Of a stretch of DNA of 64,000 nt, positions 23,058 to 34,746 are shown in pieces. The stretch is taken from the NCBI GenBank assembly GCA_002812745.2, contig NCSJ02000031.1:62001-126000 (forward strand), in the 5' to 3' direction. A program made the position numbers and the translations under genes. This stretch comes from Scytalidium lignicola (lineage: Eukaryota > Ascomycota > Leotiomycetes). Within the stretch, counting starts at the first letter, position 1. Each line of letters begins with the position of its first letter. Under the pieces are notes generated by a model, which was given only the letters and a program-made list of their open reading frames with translations, was not told the origin of the DNA and did no database searches.

Positions 23058-24791
23058 TTAGTCAGTCTTATTCTCATTTTCCAAAGCAGTAGTTTGCATC
23101 TTGGGTTCACTGTCGCTCGCAGTGGTGTCATCCATGTCCTTCTCACCAACCTTGAACTCGTCATCTGCGCCGACGAAGCCATAGCTTCTGGCCATTTGCT
23201 CGATCTCGCGGTCACTCAAGTACGGCAGCTGTTCGGCGGCCGTCACATAGCTGATATTCTCCGTGAAGCCCTTGGCGAAAATGAGATCAATTTCCTCCAG
23301 ACTGCGACGCTTGGTCTCGGGGTAAAAGAAGTAAATAACAGGCAAGAAGAAAACATTGACGGCGAAGAAGAACAGGTATGTTCCCCAACCAATGTTAGAG
23401 ATCATGATTGGGGTGATCATCACGATGAGGAAGTTGAAGAGCCAGTTCGAGCAGGTGCTTACTGCATTGGCACGTGCTCTTGTGCGGAGAGGGTTGATCT
23501 CAGCAGGATAGAGCCATGGAAGTGGCAGCCAGGTTGCACCGAATGAAGCAATGTAGGTAAAGAGACCAACTGCAGCCCCCTTTGCCGACGGACCTTTTCC
23601 ATCCTGTGGAATCAGACAGGCAAAAACCAGAAGCATACTCAGTCCCTGTCCGACTGTACCCCAGAGAAATAGTTGGCGACGGCCAGCACGTTCGATAATG
23701 AACCAGGAGACGGTAGCGAATGCGGCATAGACGATCATATTGATGCCACCTAAGAGCAGGGCGAGATTATGAGTCGTCCCGATGGAAGTCTGGAAGAGAA
23801 TTGGGAAGTAATAAATAACGGCATTGCAACCACCAATTTGCTGCATAAACTGCGAACTTGCTCCCAGCATCATGCGTCTGAAATGTTGCGTCTTTCCCCC
23901 AGTGAACAGGGCTGAGAATGGAGTCTTTCCACCTACTTGACCACTAGCGGCAATACTGTCCATGATGATGGTCTTCTGGAGATGGGTTTCGGGATCACTG
24001 GTCTCACGGCCATAGATAGCAGCGATAACGTTCAGTCCCTCCTCGTGGCGATCTTTGCTGAGCAGCCAACGAGGGGACTCAGGCACGTAGAAAACGCCGA
24101 TAATGAGGATAAGGCCGAAGATACACTGGAATGCGATAGGGAAGCGCCATGTGAGGTTATCAGGACCGTAGGAGGCGCCATAATCAATCCAGTAGGCGAT
24201 CAACGATCCGAAAGCAATAATGCCACCCTCAATACAGATGAGAAGACCACGATTGGTAGTTCGACTACATTCTGCTTGGTATGTTGGAATGGTCGAGGTA
24301 TTGACACCATTTCCAAATCCGGTAATAGTCCGGCCGATGATGAATTGGGCCGTTGCATGTTGGCCTTTAACTGCGGTGACCTGGACTATGACACCGAGTA
24401 TCATGATCACGCCACCCATTATCATCTATATCGAGAACAATTAGCATCACGGCCTCTTTTCTATGGGTAAAAATATCTTTTGTGAACTTACCGCCTTTCT
24501 TCTGCCTGTTATATCACCAAAGGACAAGATGAAAATAGCGCCAAACAAGCATCCAATCTCATAGATTGCGGTGACGAAACCTTGATAGACGGAATTATCC
24601 TTGGTTTCGGGGAAGTAACTGTTGAAAGGGTCTGCAGAGATGATTCCACTCATGACACCTTGATCATATCCGAAGAGAAGGAAGCCAGTTGTAGCGATGG
24701 TAGAAATAAGAAGACCCAAGGGCCGGCCATTGAGGCCTGCATAGCTGGGCTTGAGGTCCGAACTACCTGAGACTGAGGCGCTTCCCGACAT
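23058..24791 (-). CDS. MFS sugar transporter
   Basis: Plasma-membrane sugar porter of the major facilitator superfamily. Two exons, 24791-24492 and 24425-23058, give 555 aa. Family signatures are present in order: FLLFGYDQGVMSGII in the first membrane segment, GDITGRRKA between segments 2 and 3, GRTITGFGNG, PESPRWLL before the central loop, QQIGGCNAVIYYFP in segment 7, and PETKRRSLEEID after segment 12. Twelve hydrophobic segments can be counted. The C-terminal tail is long and acidic. Substrate cannot be assigned; it could be hexose, polyol or disaccharide. Confidence 0.92.
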
Positions 24792-27406
24792 ATTGAAATG
24801 TTTGTATGAGAAGCAGAGGCAGAAGAGGTATGCAGGAGTAGAAAGAACATGACACTTTGCGGGGGAAACAACAGGGTAATATATACTGTGGTCCTCGTTA
24901 GCTTAAGATGGGGTGTAGTACCACAGTTTGACGACTTACCTAACCAAGGCAGGGCCATCTCTACACTCTCTTGTTGGTATTGTGGGCCCTTATCCACATG
25001 TTTACAGTAGACGTTCACGATGATATCACTTATCTCCTCGACGTCGGGGTGTTGCGAGAGGAGCAAGTACCACGGAGACGACTTCCCCATACTGCTGTTG
25101 GTTGCGGGATACGGTGTGATTGTACTACGTGCTTCAGCAACACCCAGCAGACACAGACACACAGAATAAAAAAATCATCCTTGCTGCATGTTGGCGAACT
25201 CCACTTGCATCCATCTTGTTGGTCAGGTTCGTCGCACGACGTTGTAATTAAGCACGTTAAGGTATGTGTAAGGGTATAGCGTCACATTGCCTAAGTCAAA
25301 GCAGTTCAAGGGTACGAGGAAACCTCGTCACAATTTACTTGACGGTATCATCCTCGTCGCTTAAAAAGAGGGTAAAAAGGAAAGAAGAAAAGAGCATCAT
25401 CTTTAAAACAAAAGAAATCAAACCCGATTTGAGCGCATACAGAACCGTGAGAACGGTAGATGGCGCAATATAGTATTTCGCGGAGACAACCCACACATCT
25501 TCTCAACTCCCATAACCAGTATCTGTTTTACTTGCTGCGAGTCATGCCGGGGAGGTAAGATCGACGCTGGAGGTCTTGTTAAGGTGTGGATCGGCTAGGC
25601 GACGGCAACGACGTCATGCGGTATCACTCAACGGGGCGCGTGTTGGACGGGGTATTTTTTCTCACCTAGTGGATGCTTGTGGATGCTTGTCGTGTTTTGT
25701 CTCCTTCTTCTCCACCAACCAAGTGCGGAGAGAGAGAGACTGAGAGAGAAGGACTGCAGGAGTGGGCGGATGAGAGGGTCCACCCAGACGATCTTGATCC
25801 CAAGAGGGCGGCAGATCGCGACGCCTCAGCCGGTGGGGAACCAGGGGGGTCTATGAAATGCATGCTGGTTGGATGCTCGTGCTCGAGGCAGGCGATGGCG
25901 TTGCGGGCAAAAAAGGGGGGCGTCAGGGTGTGAAGGAGTGAAGGGCAGTGGAGGCGTGAAAGGGTCCCTGAATACCGGTATGGGGCGTGATGGGATCTCT
26001 TGGGGCTGACAAGCTAACCGCCGCCACCGAAGTTGTTCCGGGTCCGGTGTGGATCTGCTGACAGCCGCATCCTGCGTATCGTGCGTATGAGGGTGTGAGG
26101 CATTCGTCCCTGAAAACCAACATCTCCAGTTTTAATCTTATCTCTTGGGATTGCAAGTGGGCAATTCGTAAGTAACCGTGGGTATTTTCATTGTGCTGTT
26201 GAACTTGGACAATAGTACAACCAATTGTGAGGGATGTTTGCATTGATGTTGTTGCAGTGTGGGTGTCAACGGAGAGCCAAGCGCGTGGAGGGCAAGAAAA
26301 ATCTCGGATACCGGTTCATGTTCCTGTTGATCTCCCATCTTGCCTCCCGAATCAGGTCAGACATATATTTTATCGTCGATGAGAGCGATGAAAAATTCTC
26401 AACATCGCCGTTTGAGGGTTGTGGAGTGTGATGCGGGTATCTTCATCCAACTGTACGTAATGTCGCCTCTTCTCTCCCTTATCAATACACAGTAATACCC
26501 AGATTCAAACGGAAAACACTTCTTCCACCTCTGTTTGTGTCTGTGTCTATCTATCTACATGTATGTAGTTTATAGTGCGTATGCAGCCTCGTTTAAGTAC
26601 TTGTAAGCACGGAGGTATGTAGTTGCGGAAGTAATCGGTTTCTTGCTAATCACTGCTCATTTGGTCTGAGCCATGGACAAAGGATTTTGACTTTTGATTT
26701 ATTTTTTATTCTTTTAAGTGATTTTTTTTAATATTAATTTAATTTAAATTTTGGAAATACTTACAGTACCTCTGTTATAACAAAAACTCTGTCCTTTTTT
26801 AAATTAAATCCTGAAACTTCCCCAGAACTTCTCTCAGGACAGGCGTGGAGCAAGCAGCGTGGACATCTAAACGATGATGCGTTTTCTAAACAAGACTTGC
26901 AGACTTGGAAGTCCCAAATGGAGAAAAACTGGGCCAGCGTTGTGTGCCTTCAGAGTGGGACATTCTATGGAGCAAAACCCCATTCTTTCATGCTCTCCAC
27001 ACCGAACTTGGTTAATCTGATCCACTACGAATTCCTTGCAATCTCACATCACCAAAAAAAAGAGGGTGTAGCTGTAAGGATTAGAGAATATGGGACGATA
27101 ATATGACGGGTGGTGTTGGCTCGGGATTTGGGAACGTATTATTGCACGTGATAATTAGTTATTTTGGCTATTTTGACCAATGGATTGAGATTTAGGGGTT
27201 GTTCCTCTACGTACGTACGTACAGTACGGTCTTCCTTTGAGTGGAAAAAGATGCAGTTATTCAACAAACAAAACACGCAACAAATCAGATAACGCCTTTT
27301 CCAAATATGTATATATGTGTGTATGATGGATACAGTAGCACTGATGCTATCGAGAAAGGAAGGAGAAAAAAAAACAATGAATACAGACAACGAAGCCAAT
27401 ATCCAA
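24792..27406. other. long spacer, transporter upstream region
   Basis: A 2.6-kb region between the transporter start and the forkhead gene stop. I see no gene. It holds two direct copies of GGATGCTTGT (25673, 25682), an AG-rich tract near 25728-25755, an AT-only stretch at 26697-26755 and an ACGTACGTACGT tract at 27209-27223. A few SYGGRG-type sites (for example GCGGGG at 24859) could bind CreA, but such short sites are weak evidence. Confidence 0.5.
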
Positions 27407-28795
27407 CTACGGACTCTTTCCCTTACCCTTACCTAATCCCTGACGTTGCCTCGAATGACTCGACCTATTACCATTACCCTCAAGTTCATCACTTCTTTCT
27501 CTCTTCTGCACTTTTTTACCAAAAGGCGTTTTACCCATATCTTCCTTAGCCGCCTCATCTATCGGAGTTGTTCTCTTCACCGATGATGATGAGGAAGATG
27601 AGGAAGAAGCCTTATTAGCATTCCCTGTTTCATCTACCCATCGAATCCGCCACAATCCCCTGCCTCCATCAGTCTGCTTTCCAGTCGTGGTATCAACCCT
27701 TGGTAAGATGTTGACAAATTTACTACAAGTCGTCAGCGCATGTCGGAGAGAGCCGTCATCGTTTGGATGAGTTCTATGGGTCTTGCCCGGACACCAGGCG
27801 ATTATGCTGTGGAAGAGCTCGCTGAGCGTCATTTCTTGCGTTGGAGACCGTGCTAGCATTCCATATATCAGGTAATTCCAGCTAGGAGATCGCGGGGCTT
27901 CTCGAGGAGATGTTTCTTCAGTAGTGCTGGTGGTAGTAGTGGTAGAAGTTGTAGATGTAGTTGTGACGCTACTACTACTGCTCCCTTTTCTTGTCTCTCG
28001 AGATACAAGTCGACCCTCCGAGTCGAGTGCTGGAGGTGGAGGAGGGCTGACTTTATTAGGTGGTGCGTCAACTTGAGGGAAGTATCCTAAAATTACATGT
28101 TTCCTTGCGTCGAGATCTGGAGATGGACCAGAGTAAATCTTGGGTACTCGTGGTGATTTATATTCGTTGTGATGTATTTCTCTAACAGAGGATGATGTTG
28201 ACGTTGAAGATTCACCATCATCCATCGTTTTGTCCGGTAGTTTCGTCCTAGTCTTTGGAGCTAGAAGTTTTGAAGCTTTGAATTGCTCTTGTAAACTTGG
28301 AGGTTTGACTGATATAGTAGACTCTAAGGCTGATGTGTCGTGACCTATTTTAGCACCGATACCTGCACTGTCGTCAGGAGTTTGGGAGCTTGAACCTTGA
28401 GACATGGAAGTCAAGATAGAAGCTACATGGAATGTATCTTCGGAACCTGAGGAATGCGACCATCTGGATTGTGGTGTCAGAAAGTCTAGTACTCTCGGCG
28501 AGTCATGGTGTCTGAATGAACTCTCTGGAGTTACCCTTTCCCTGTTGCTACGATCTCGGTCGAATGGTGAAGTTACCATCCATGGCTCTGGCAAAGTAAA
28601 TCTTGATCGTTCGCTCACTGGATCTGGATCTGCAGCAGGGTTGAGTATTTGTGACAACGGCGCAGCACCAGTTCTCCCATGTCGTTGTACATCTGGGGAG
28701 TCATTCCTGTTCAGAGTAGGTGTGGATTGATTCACGCTTTGAGTATCTGAACGAGGACTAGGGACGACTGGAGGAGTCGCCCCATCTGGGGGCAT
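27407..28795 (-). CDS. divergent forkhead (winged-helix) domain protein
   Basis: Probable nuclear DNA-binding protein, 462 aa, one exon. Residues ~303-390 match the forkhead layout: SPSWNYLIYGMLARSP (helix 1), EMTLSELFHSIIAWCP (helix 2), then SLRHALTTCSKFVNI, equivalent to the SIRHNLSLN-CFVKV recognition helix, and GRGLWRI as the wing. The canonical H-N-L-S residues are changed to H-A-L-T, so DNA contacts may differ. The remainder is low-complexity Ser/Thr/Pro sequence, including a long Ser/Thr tract coded by a microsatellite near 27900-27985. I start at 28795 (MPPDG); an in-frame ATG at 28882 adds 29 unlikely residues. Confidence 0.75.
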   Translation of the reverse strand: MPPDGATPPVVPSPRSDTQSVNQSTPTLNRNDSPDVQRHGRTGAAPLSQILNPAADPDPVSERSRFTLPEPWMVTSPFDRDRSNRERVTPESSFRHHDSPRVLDFLTPQSRWSHSSGSEDTFHVASILTSMSQGSSSQTPDDSAGIGAKIGHDTSALESTISVKPPSLQEQFKASKLLAPKTRTKLPDKTMDDGESSTSTSSSVREIHHNEYKSPRVPKIYSGPSPDLDARKHVILGYFPQVDAPPNKVSPPPPPALDSEGRLVSRETRKGSSSSSVTTTSTTSTTTTTSTTEETSPREAPRSPSWNYLIYGMLARSPTQEMTLSELFHSIIAWCPGKTHRTHPNDDGSLRHALTTCSKFVNILPRVDTTTGKQTDGGRGLWRIRWVDETGNANKASSSSSSSSSVKRTTPIDEAAKEDMGKTPFGKKVQKRERSDELEGNGNRSSHSRQRQGLGKGKGKSP

Positions 28796-29449
28796 GTTTG
28801 TTTGAAGTGTCCGGAGAGACAGAAGTTTTGTTTGTACAGAAAAGGAACAGACGGAAATTACTATTAAAGATATCCCTTGCAAAGGGGCAAAACGGGCAAG
28901 CTAAAGTTAAAGAATGTTTATATAAAAAACTACAAACATCTTTAAATGTATTCCAGATCTGTTTATTTGGACTGATTAATCTAACAAATCAACGGGCCCA
29001 AATCACAATACTTAATCCGATCTGTTAACGAAATTTGAATCTAGGCTGATGGATATCACCACCTGAACTCACAAAATTGCTGGATAAACTGGATAGCAGC
29101 ATATAACTGACGTAAGGAGGTCGATGATACAATGCTTTCTATTCTTTGGAAGACTAATAGGATACTAAGGTTGGTCGAGCGCTAGGTGACTCATTTCAAT
29201 GAGATTGTATCACTTACCAACCATCGACGTTATGCAGCACCAATACACTAGTTCATTACTCACCTTGAGAGGTATGAACACTAGTTATGGTATCTACATG
29301 CGGGCATTCTAAAATCAAAGACAAAAAGTCCCTAACAAAAGAACACATTTTTATTCCAATAATGCCGTTAATGCTCCCCATTCTAAATCGTAAAAAATAA
29401 ACCGACACCTACAATGCGACATTTTATATAAACCCACACGAGCTTTTGT
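28796..29449. other. intergenic spacer, forkhead gene promoter
   Basis: Spacer between the forkhead gene start and the aspartate kinase stop. No gene or repeat stands out. Confidence 0.55.
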
Positions 29450-31448
29450 CTATTCTAGAAATGTAAATAGATTTGTATGCAGAATGTTCATCGCCCGCGT
29501 CGCCTCATATGCGTCTATGACACAAGAAATATTGATTTCGCTTGCACCTGTGAGATTTAGAGTTAACGGAAGCTGCTAGCCGTGATGACGTGCATGGATG
29601 GCCTTTTATTACCTTGGGATATCATTTCAATATTCACACCATTTTCACCAAGAGTTGAGAACATACGGCCTGGAAACCTATCAGCTAAGATCCTCAACGC
29701 TCAGATGATTGCTAGCTTACCTGCTATTCCAATCATGTTCTTCATCTCTGCGCCGACAAGACTGAGAATAGCCATGTCATGAAGAACACTTACTTCGCCA
29801 TATTCTTCAAGTTCTTCTATAGCTTTCCGTAAATCTTCCTGCGAGATACTGGCGGAATGGATTGCAAGTGAACAGTGAACCTCTGACGTGGAGATCAAAT
29901 CGACAGAGACTTGCCGGTTGTCAAGGATTGTAAAAACTTTGGCGAAAAATCCGTGTGAGATTGATCGCTTGTTTGAGTGAACATTTATTACTGATATGTT
30001 GTTTTTGATGGTGACTGCTGTAGGCCGTTTTGGCGCCTTATCCAAGAGGTTGCTAGAGCTCCTCGACCGGTGAATTGTACCTCGTACTGGACTAGGCACA
30101 ACAATGGTCCCACTACCTCGAACATTTTTAACATTTTTGATTCGGATCGGAATAGGTGGAGTAGCGTGAATGACCTATTGATATTAGATTGCGAATGTCC
30201 CCAAGCTGTTTAGAGTGAAACCTTTACTGACCTGGTCCATCGTCAGATGGTGGATAACCTCTGAGCCATAAAAGGTCAATTCTGCAGCTTCTAAAGGTGT
30301 GATACTTGATAAAAGTCGCGCAGTTGGGACTTTGGTTGGATCTGCTGTAAAAATACCGTCGACCTCTTTCCAAACCTGTAGCTCCTTCGCAGCAATGCCA
30401 ACAGCTATCAGGGCAGCGCACAAATCAGTGTATCCTCTGCCGATCTCACCGTCGATCAGTCCTCCAGGAACTGCACCAAAATAACCAGTGACAACGGGTA
30501 CTTTATCCCCACAAGCAAGGATCTTTTCCTTCAATATTCCAGTTACAATCCGGTAAAACTCATGGTCTATACGCCTAGGACTCTTTAGGTGCATAATATC
30601 TGAGAGATCTATGTATTCGGCATCAACTCCCTAAGAAAAGAGTTGGTACTATTGCAAAAGCAGTCACTGAGGGGAACCTACCCTGTCCAGTAATAATGCT
30701 GTAACAAACCGGCAACTCAACTTTTCGCCAAAACTAACGACACGATCTTTAGCTCTTGAATCGAATTCTAGATGCCATCGTTCTGCAGCCACACGATATT
30801 CAACTATTTCCTGGCATTCGTTTTCAATATCTCGAATAAGTTGTGACCGTATGGAAGGGTCTAGGATATGCGAGGCTGCATTAATGTGATCATCACGGAT
30901 AGCTCGAACCAGTCTCTCGAATTCCAGCAATAGACTCTCGTAGCGCACGCTCTCTGTGTCTGTAATAAGAAGAATATTTGCGAGAACATTAAAAATTTCT
31001 AGGAGTCTGCATGCGGCAGTATCAGTGACTGTGGTACGGGTTGATATGGGTTGGTATGTGTGGAGATGAGTCACCTGCTTGTGGTGCCCTCGACCTTTTT
31101 GCCTGTGCTCCGAGCGGAACACACCACCACAACTCGATTGTCTTGAAGACTTGCACTGAACAATTGCTATTAGCTATAACCGTTGTGGAATCATAAATCT
31201 GCGGTGATGTTATACCGAACAATGTCTTCACAAATATTAATGGGGAACTTTCCAACGCTGGTGCCTCCGAACTTCTGCACTACCCAGTCCAAACCGGGGT
31301 CATTTTTCTTGAGGGCTACAGAGCCATTGAGAGGACTAGTTTGTGCCATTGACCCATTGGGCGTATCACTCTTCTCAGGGGTCTCCAAGGCTCCCGACAA
31401 AGCATCGTGATGCCCGTTTGAAAGGGAATTGTCATTCATCATCCACAA
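29450..31448 (-). CDS. HOM3: aspartate kinase
   Basis: Phosphorylates aspartate, the entry step to threonine, methionine and isoleucine. Seven exons, 31448-31216, 31155-31075, 31006-30682, 30630-30232, 30174-29721, 29669-29613 and 29547-29450, give 1647 bases (548 aa), all in phase. The catalytic motif VQKFGGTSVGKFP is in exon 1, GYFGAVPGGLIDGEIGRGYTD and EVDGIFTADPTKVP in exon 4. Two C-terminal ACT domains (feedback regulation) include ISVINVHSNKRSISHGFFAKV and EMISQGASEINISCVI. A TGACTC core (CpcA/Gcn4-like) sits 16 bases upstream of the ATG, but at that distance its role is doubtful. First ATG is used; two more in-frame Mets follow within four codons. Confidence 0.95.
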
Positions 31449-31784
31449 CGCGGGGTATTGTAAGAGTCAGCGAAAGTGTGCACTGTGAAAAAAGTTGTCA
31501 TCATCAGTGCGATAAGTTAGCGAAATCGGGGATTTGACTTATCGACTATGGGGACCCTAGGACAACGCTAGCACCGATCAGGCATCGACCCTGGGCATCC
31601 AGAAGCAGCCTTGTGAAATTTCTTGGGGCGAAAAGCAGCACACGACAACAAAACAGAAATCATTTCTTTGCATCGCCGGCCACGGAGCACCACCTGTCGG
31701 TATCCTTCGCTGCAGCTTAATTCTTTAACGGATGATAGGCTATTAAATATTCCTGAGCCATCAATCTGGCCCGATCGTCCACCC
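31449..31784. other. divergent promoter, HOM3 and RRN3
   Basis: About 340 bases between two divergent genes, including the possible N-terminal extension of RRN3 from an upstream ATG at 31623. No other gene. Confidence 0.5.
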
Positions 31785-33821
31785 ATGGTCGCGGCGGTCC
31801 CAATGGGCTGGCAGGAGATGCCTGTTCCTAGCCCCGCGCCAACGAGATCGATCCTGCGAAGAGCCACTCCTTCATCCAGTTCCACCAGCAAAAAGAACAC
31901 TGTGGAGTTCGATATCGACTCTCTATCTTCTCCTCAAAGTCCCACTAAAAGAAGACGGGTGTCATTCAACCCAATAGTCGTGGAAAAAAACATGCAGAAT
32001 CGAACCGTTAACAAAAGTTTGGAGGCAGCGAGGGCTGAGGTGAAGATGGCAATCGAAGCGCATAACAGAGGGAGTAGTGAAGCCTATGATGAATTGAAGG
32101 AAGTGTTTGTGCCGCGGTCAAAAGATGTCGATAGTGCAGGAGATGTGAGCCCAGAGAATTTAAAGACTTATATACTTGCCTTGACAAGCTTTGTATCATT
32201 ACTCGACAGAAACTGCTCCGGCTTGATCCGGGCCATCTTGCGCTGCGAATGGGTCGGCAGGGATGAAGCATTTGTGAAAGTCTATATCCATTTCTTAGGA
32301 AATCTCGCGAGCGCACAAGGCTCGTATGTAAGTGTCGTACTCGCAATGCTGGTGGATAATTTTGTAGCAAGTATGATTCCTTATAATCCAGTCACCATCA
32401 AAAATCTGCTAACCTTTATTACAGTACGACTGTCGAGTGGCTGTCTCCCCGGGTATCTTCCTGTTGATCGAGATGTTATGTCCGCGAGGTTTCATAGCGC
32501 GCTAAAATATATCCTCCGACTGATTCCATCCGGTGCAAAGACTTTATCGTCGATATTGTCTTCCAAATTTCCCTTTCCGGAAGACTCGAAGAAGATGCAT
32601 ATGACTTACGTTAATAATCTCGTCCAGGTTATGGAGTATGCGCCGCAGTTGAAGTTAGATATTCTGGCTCTTATTACGGACCGGCTTGTTAAGATCGATG
32701 TTCAGATGCAGGTAGACTTAGAGGATTTAGATGATGAAGTGGCAGCGACAATAGTTCAAGCTTTATCAGCACGCTCACCTAATGGCGAGGAAGACGATGA
32801 CGATGACGCTTCCGATAATAGTGATGCCAACTCCGATTACAGTGATGATTCCATTGACGTGGCTGAAAAGCGTATCAAAGAAGTCCAAGAAAATGTCGAA
32901 AAAATGGATGCCACGCTTGACCTTCTTTTTACGATCTATGAGCCTTATTTTAAGAATCCTAACAGCCGCGAGGCTTCGGCAATGTTTGACACTTTACGTG
33001 GACATTTTGCAAATATAATACTCCCTACCTATCGATCTCGCCACACACAATTTCTACTCTTCCATTTCGGTCAAAGTTCCGAACATCTGGTTGATGAGTT
33101 CACCAGTGACTGTCTAACGTTAGCATTACAACCCGGAAGACCTGCAATCCTGCGCCAATCCTCGGCTGCTTATTTGGCCAGTTTTGTTGCACGAGGCTCC
33201 CATGTGCAGCCGCAATTTATTTGCAGGCTATTTGATATCATTGGGACAAAGTTGGACAACATAAGGATAGAAAACGAAGATACCTGTCGCGGGCCAGATC
33301 TCCAGCGCTACGGCACATTCTACGCTCTGACACAAGCTCTTCTCTACATATTCTGTTTTAGATGGCGCGATCTTATCAATGATTCAGATTCTCTTGACGA
33401 TGATGACCCGTCGACGTTCATAGGCCAAGATCTAGAGTGGGCACCTCGAATCAAGGAGACTCTGACAAGACTGATCTATTCCAAGCTCAATCCTCTTAAA
33501 GTCTGTTCCCCAGCTATTGTTACGGAGTTCGCCAAAATCGCTCACCATTTACGATTCATGTATGTGTTTCCACTGCTCGAATCCAATAAACGTATTCGGT
33601 TGAGTCAGACCTCTGTAGTATCCAAGCGCAGTGCCTTGAGAGACGCAGGGAATGGAGTGAATGATGAAACCTGGTATCAGCTAGAGGCTTACTTCCCCTT
33701 CGATCCGTATCAGCTGCCAATCTCGAAAAGATGGATTGAAAACGATTATGTACCTTGGACTGGAGTCCCTGGTCTTCATCAAGATGAAGAAGATGAAGAT
33801 GAAAGTGATGAAGAGGATTGA
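31785..33821 (+). CDS. RRN3: RNA polymerase I initiation factor Rrn3 (TIF-IA)
   Basis: Bridges RNA polymerase I to the rDNA promoter factors; nuclear/nucleolar. Single exon; 678 aa from 31785. It shows the Rrn3 HEAT-like helices, with VYIHFLGNLASAQ, the characteristic HFGQSSEHLVDEF-type region and PAILRQSSAAYLASFVARG, a block typical of Rrn3. A Ser/Asp/Glu-rich acidic loop interrupts the middle (EEDDDDDASDNSD), and the C-terminus ends in acidic residues. The frame is open back to an ATG at 31623, but the extra 54 residues are not protein-like, so I prefer 31785. Confidence 0.92.
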   Translation: MVAAVPMGWQEMPVPSPAPTRSILRRATPSSSSTSKKNTVEFDIDSLSSPQSPTKRRRVSFNPIVVEKNMQNRTVNKSLEAARAEVKMAIEAHNRGSSEAYDELKEVFVPRSKDVDSAGDVSPENLKTYILALTSFVSLLDRNCSGLIRAILRCEWVGRDEAFVKVYIHFLGNLASAQGSYVSVVLAMLVDNFVASMIPYNPVTIKNLLTFITVRLSSGCLPGYLPVDRDVMSARFHSALKYILRLIPSGAKTLSSILSSKFPFPEDSKKMHMTYVNNLVQVMEYAPQLKLDILALITDRLVKIDVQMQVDLEDLDDEVAATIVQALSARSPNGEEDDDDDASDNSDANSDYSDDSIDVAEKRIKEVQENVEKMDATLDLLFTIYEPYFKNPNSREASAMFDTLRGHFANIILPTYRSRHTQFLLFHFGQSSEHLVDEFTSDCLTLALQPGRPAILRQSSAAYLASFVARGSHVQPQFICRLFDIIGTKLDNIRIENEDTCRGPDLQRYGTFYALTQALLYIFCFRWRDLINDSDSLDDDDPSTFIGQDLEWAPRIKETLTRLIYSKLNPLKVCSPAIVTEFAKIAHHLRFMYVFPLLESNKRIRLSQTSVVSKRSALRDAGNGVNDETWYQLEAYFPFDPYQLPISKRWIENDYVPWTGVPGLHQDEEDEDESDEED

Positions 33822-34746
33822 TCTGTGTTGATGTTGATGTATAAACATAATCAACTCTTAAGCAATAGCTTCCACTACCTTCTACGGGACACGAATATTA
33901 ACGACTTACTACAACTTATTACCCATATCGTCAATATCCCATGTCTCTGCTAGACAAGCTGAGATAGTGAAGTGCCGAGCTTCGACTTGCAAGGTTCAGC
34001 CGATCATCCACAAATAGAAAAGGGGCAGGCCAGGGCTATGATTCTGTTGTGTGTCAGTAGCTAGTGGTAGATGCTCAAGCTGGCCAGTCAGGATTAGACT
34101 ATAGGATGTAGATGACATCTGAAGAACTTCTAGGAATTTGGAGAAAGGGGGAGGATGAAGGCGGATATTTATGTGCAAATATGTACGAAGTGCTGATATT
34201 TCCTGTAATTATCTATTCGTTATAGCTTTAAATTGCATGGCGTGGGGTACGGTTTGGGCCTTGATCTTTGGTGGCTTCTAGGGTCTCTTTGGATGTAGAT
34301 GAATGAATGGTTCTATGAAATGGTTATATTTTACAGTAGCATAAGTTCGAAGTTATTAAGTGAATGCAACTTATTTTCTTCTCTTTATATTCATATAGAC
34401 GTAACTGCCTCGGACTAATGTTATAATAAAACTCGGTCATACAAAAAACGTGTGGGTGAACTGTGTGCAACTTTCAAAATTGCAATTTTTCGAGGTGCAG
34501 AGTGGCAGCGCTGTGGCACCTCAGACGTGCAACAAAACTTTGCACAGGACCAATAGAAGATCGTCTGATATCGATTACTTATTTAAACTAATTGCAACTA
34601 CTGTAGTTGTTGATATATACATACTAAGGAACCGCATAATAGCTACTTATCATTCATTACCAGCGAGACCCTTCATTGGTGCTTAGATTATCCAATAGTG
34701 AGTCTCCCACTCCTTTTTATTTTTTAGGTTGAGAACATGTCTCCAT
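33822..34746. other. convergent intergenic spacer with repeat remnant
   Basis: Between the RRN3 stop and the GH55 stop. It carries CAGACGTGCAACAAAACT (34522-34539), identical to the end of the inverted-repeat element at 22.5 kb, and next to it a small hairpin (GAGGTGC 34492 / GCACCTC 34516). No gene. Confidence 0.55.

Noticed and set aside
23937..24470. 177-codon open frame on the plus strand
   Set aside because: Lies entirely antisense to the MFS transporter exons and has no protein-like features; it is a shadow of that gene.
25673..26338. several 60-100 codon frames in the spacer upstream of the transporter
   Set aside because: Overlap on both strands, no domain and no plausible splice signals; better explained by GC-rich spacer.
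30799..31022. possible gene in the region downstream of HOM3 exon 2
   Set aside because: It is HOM3 exon 3; splice phases and the aspartate kinase sequence account for it.
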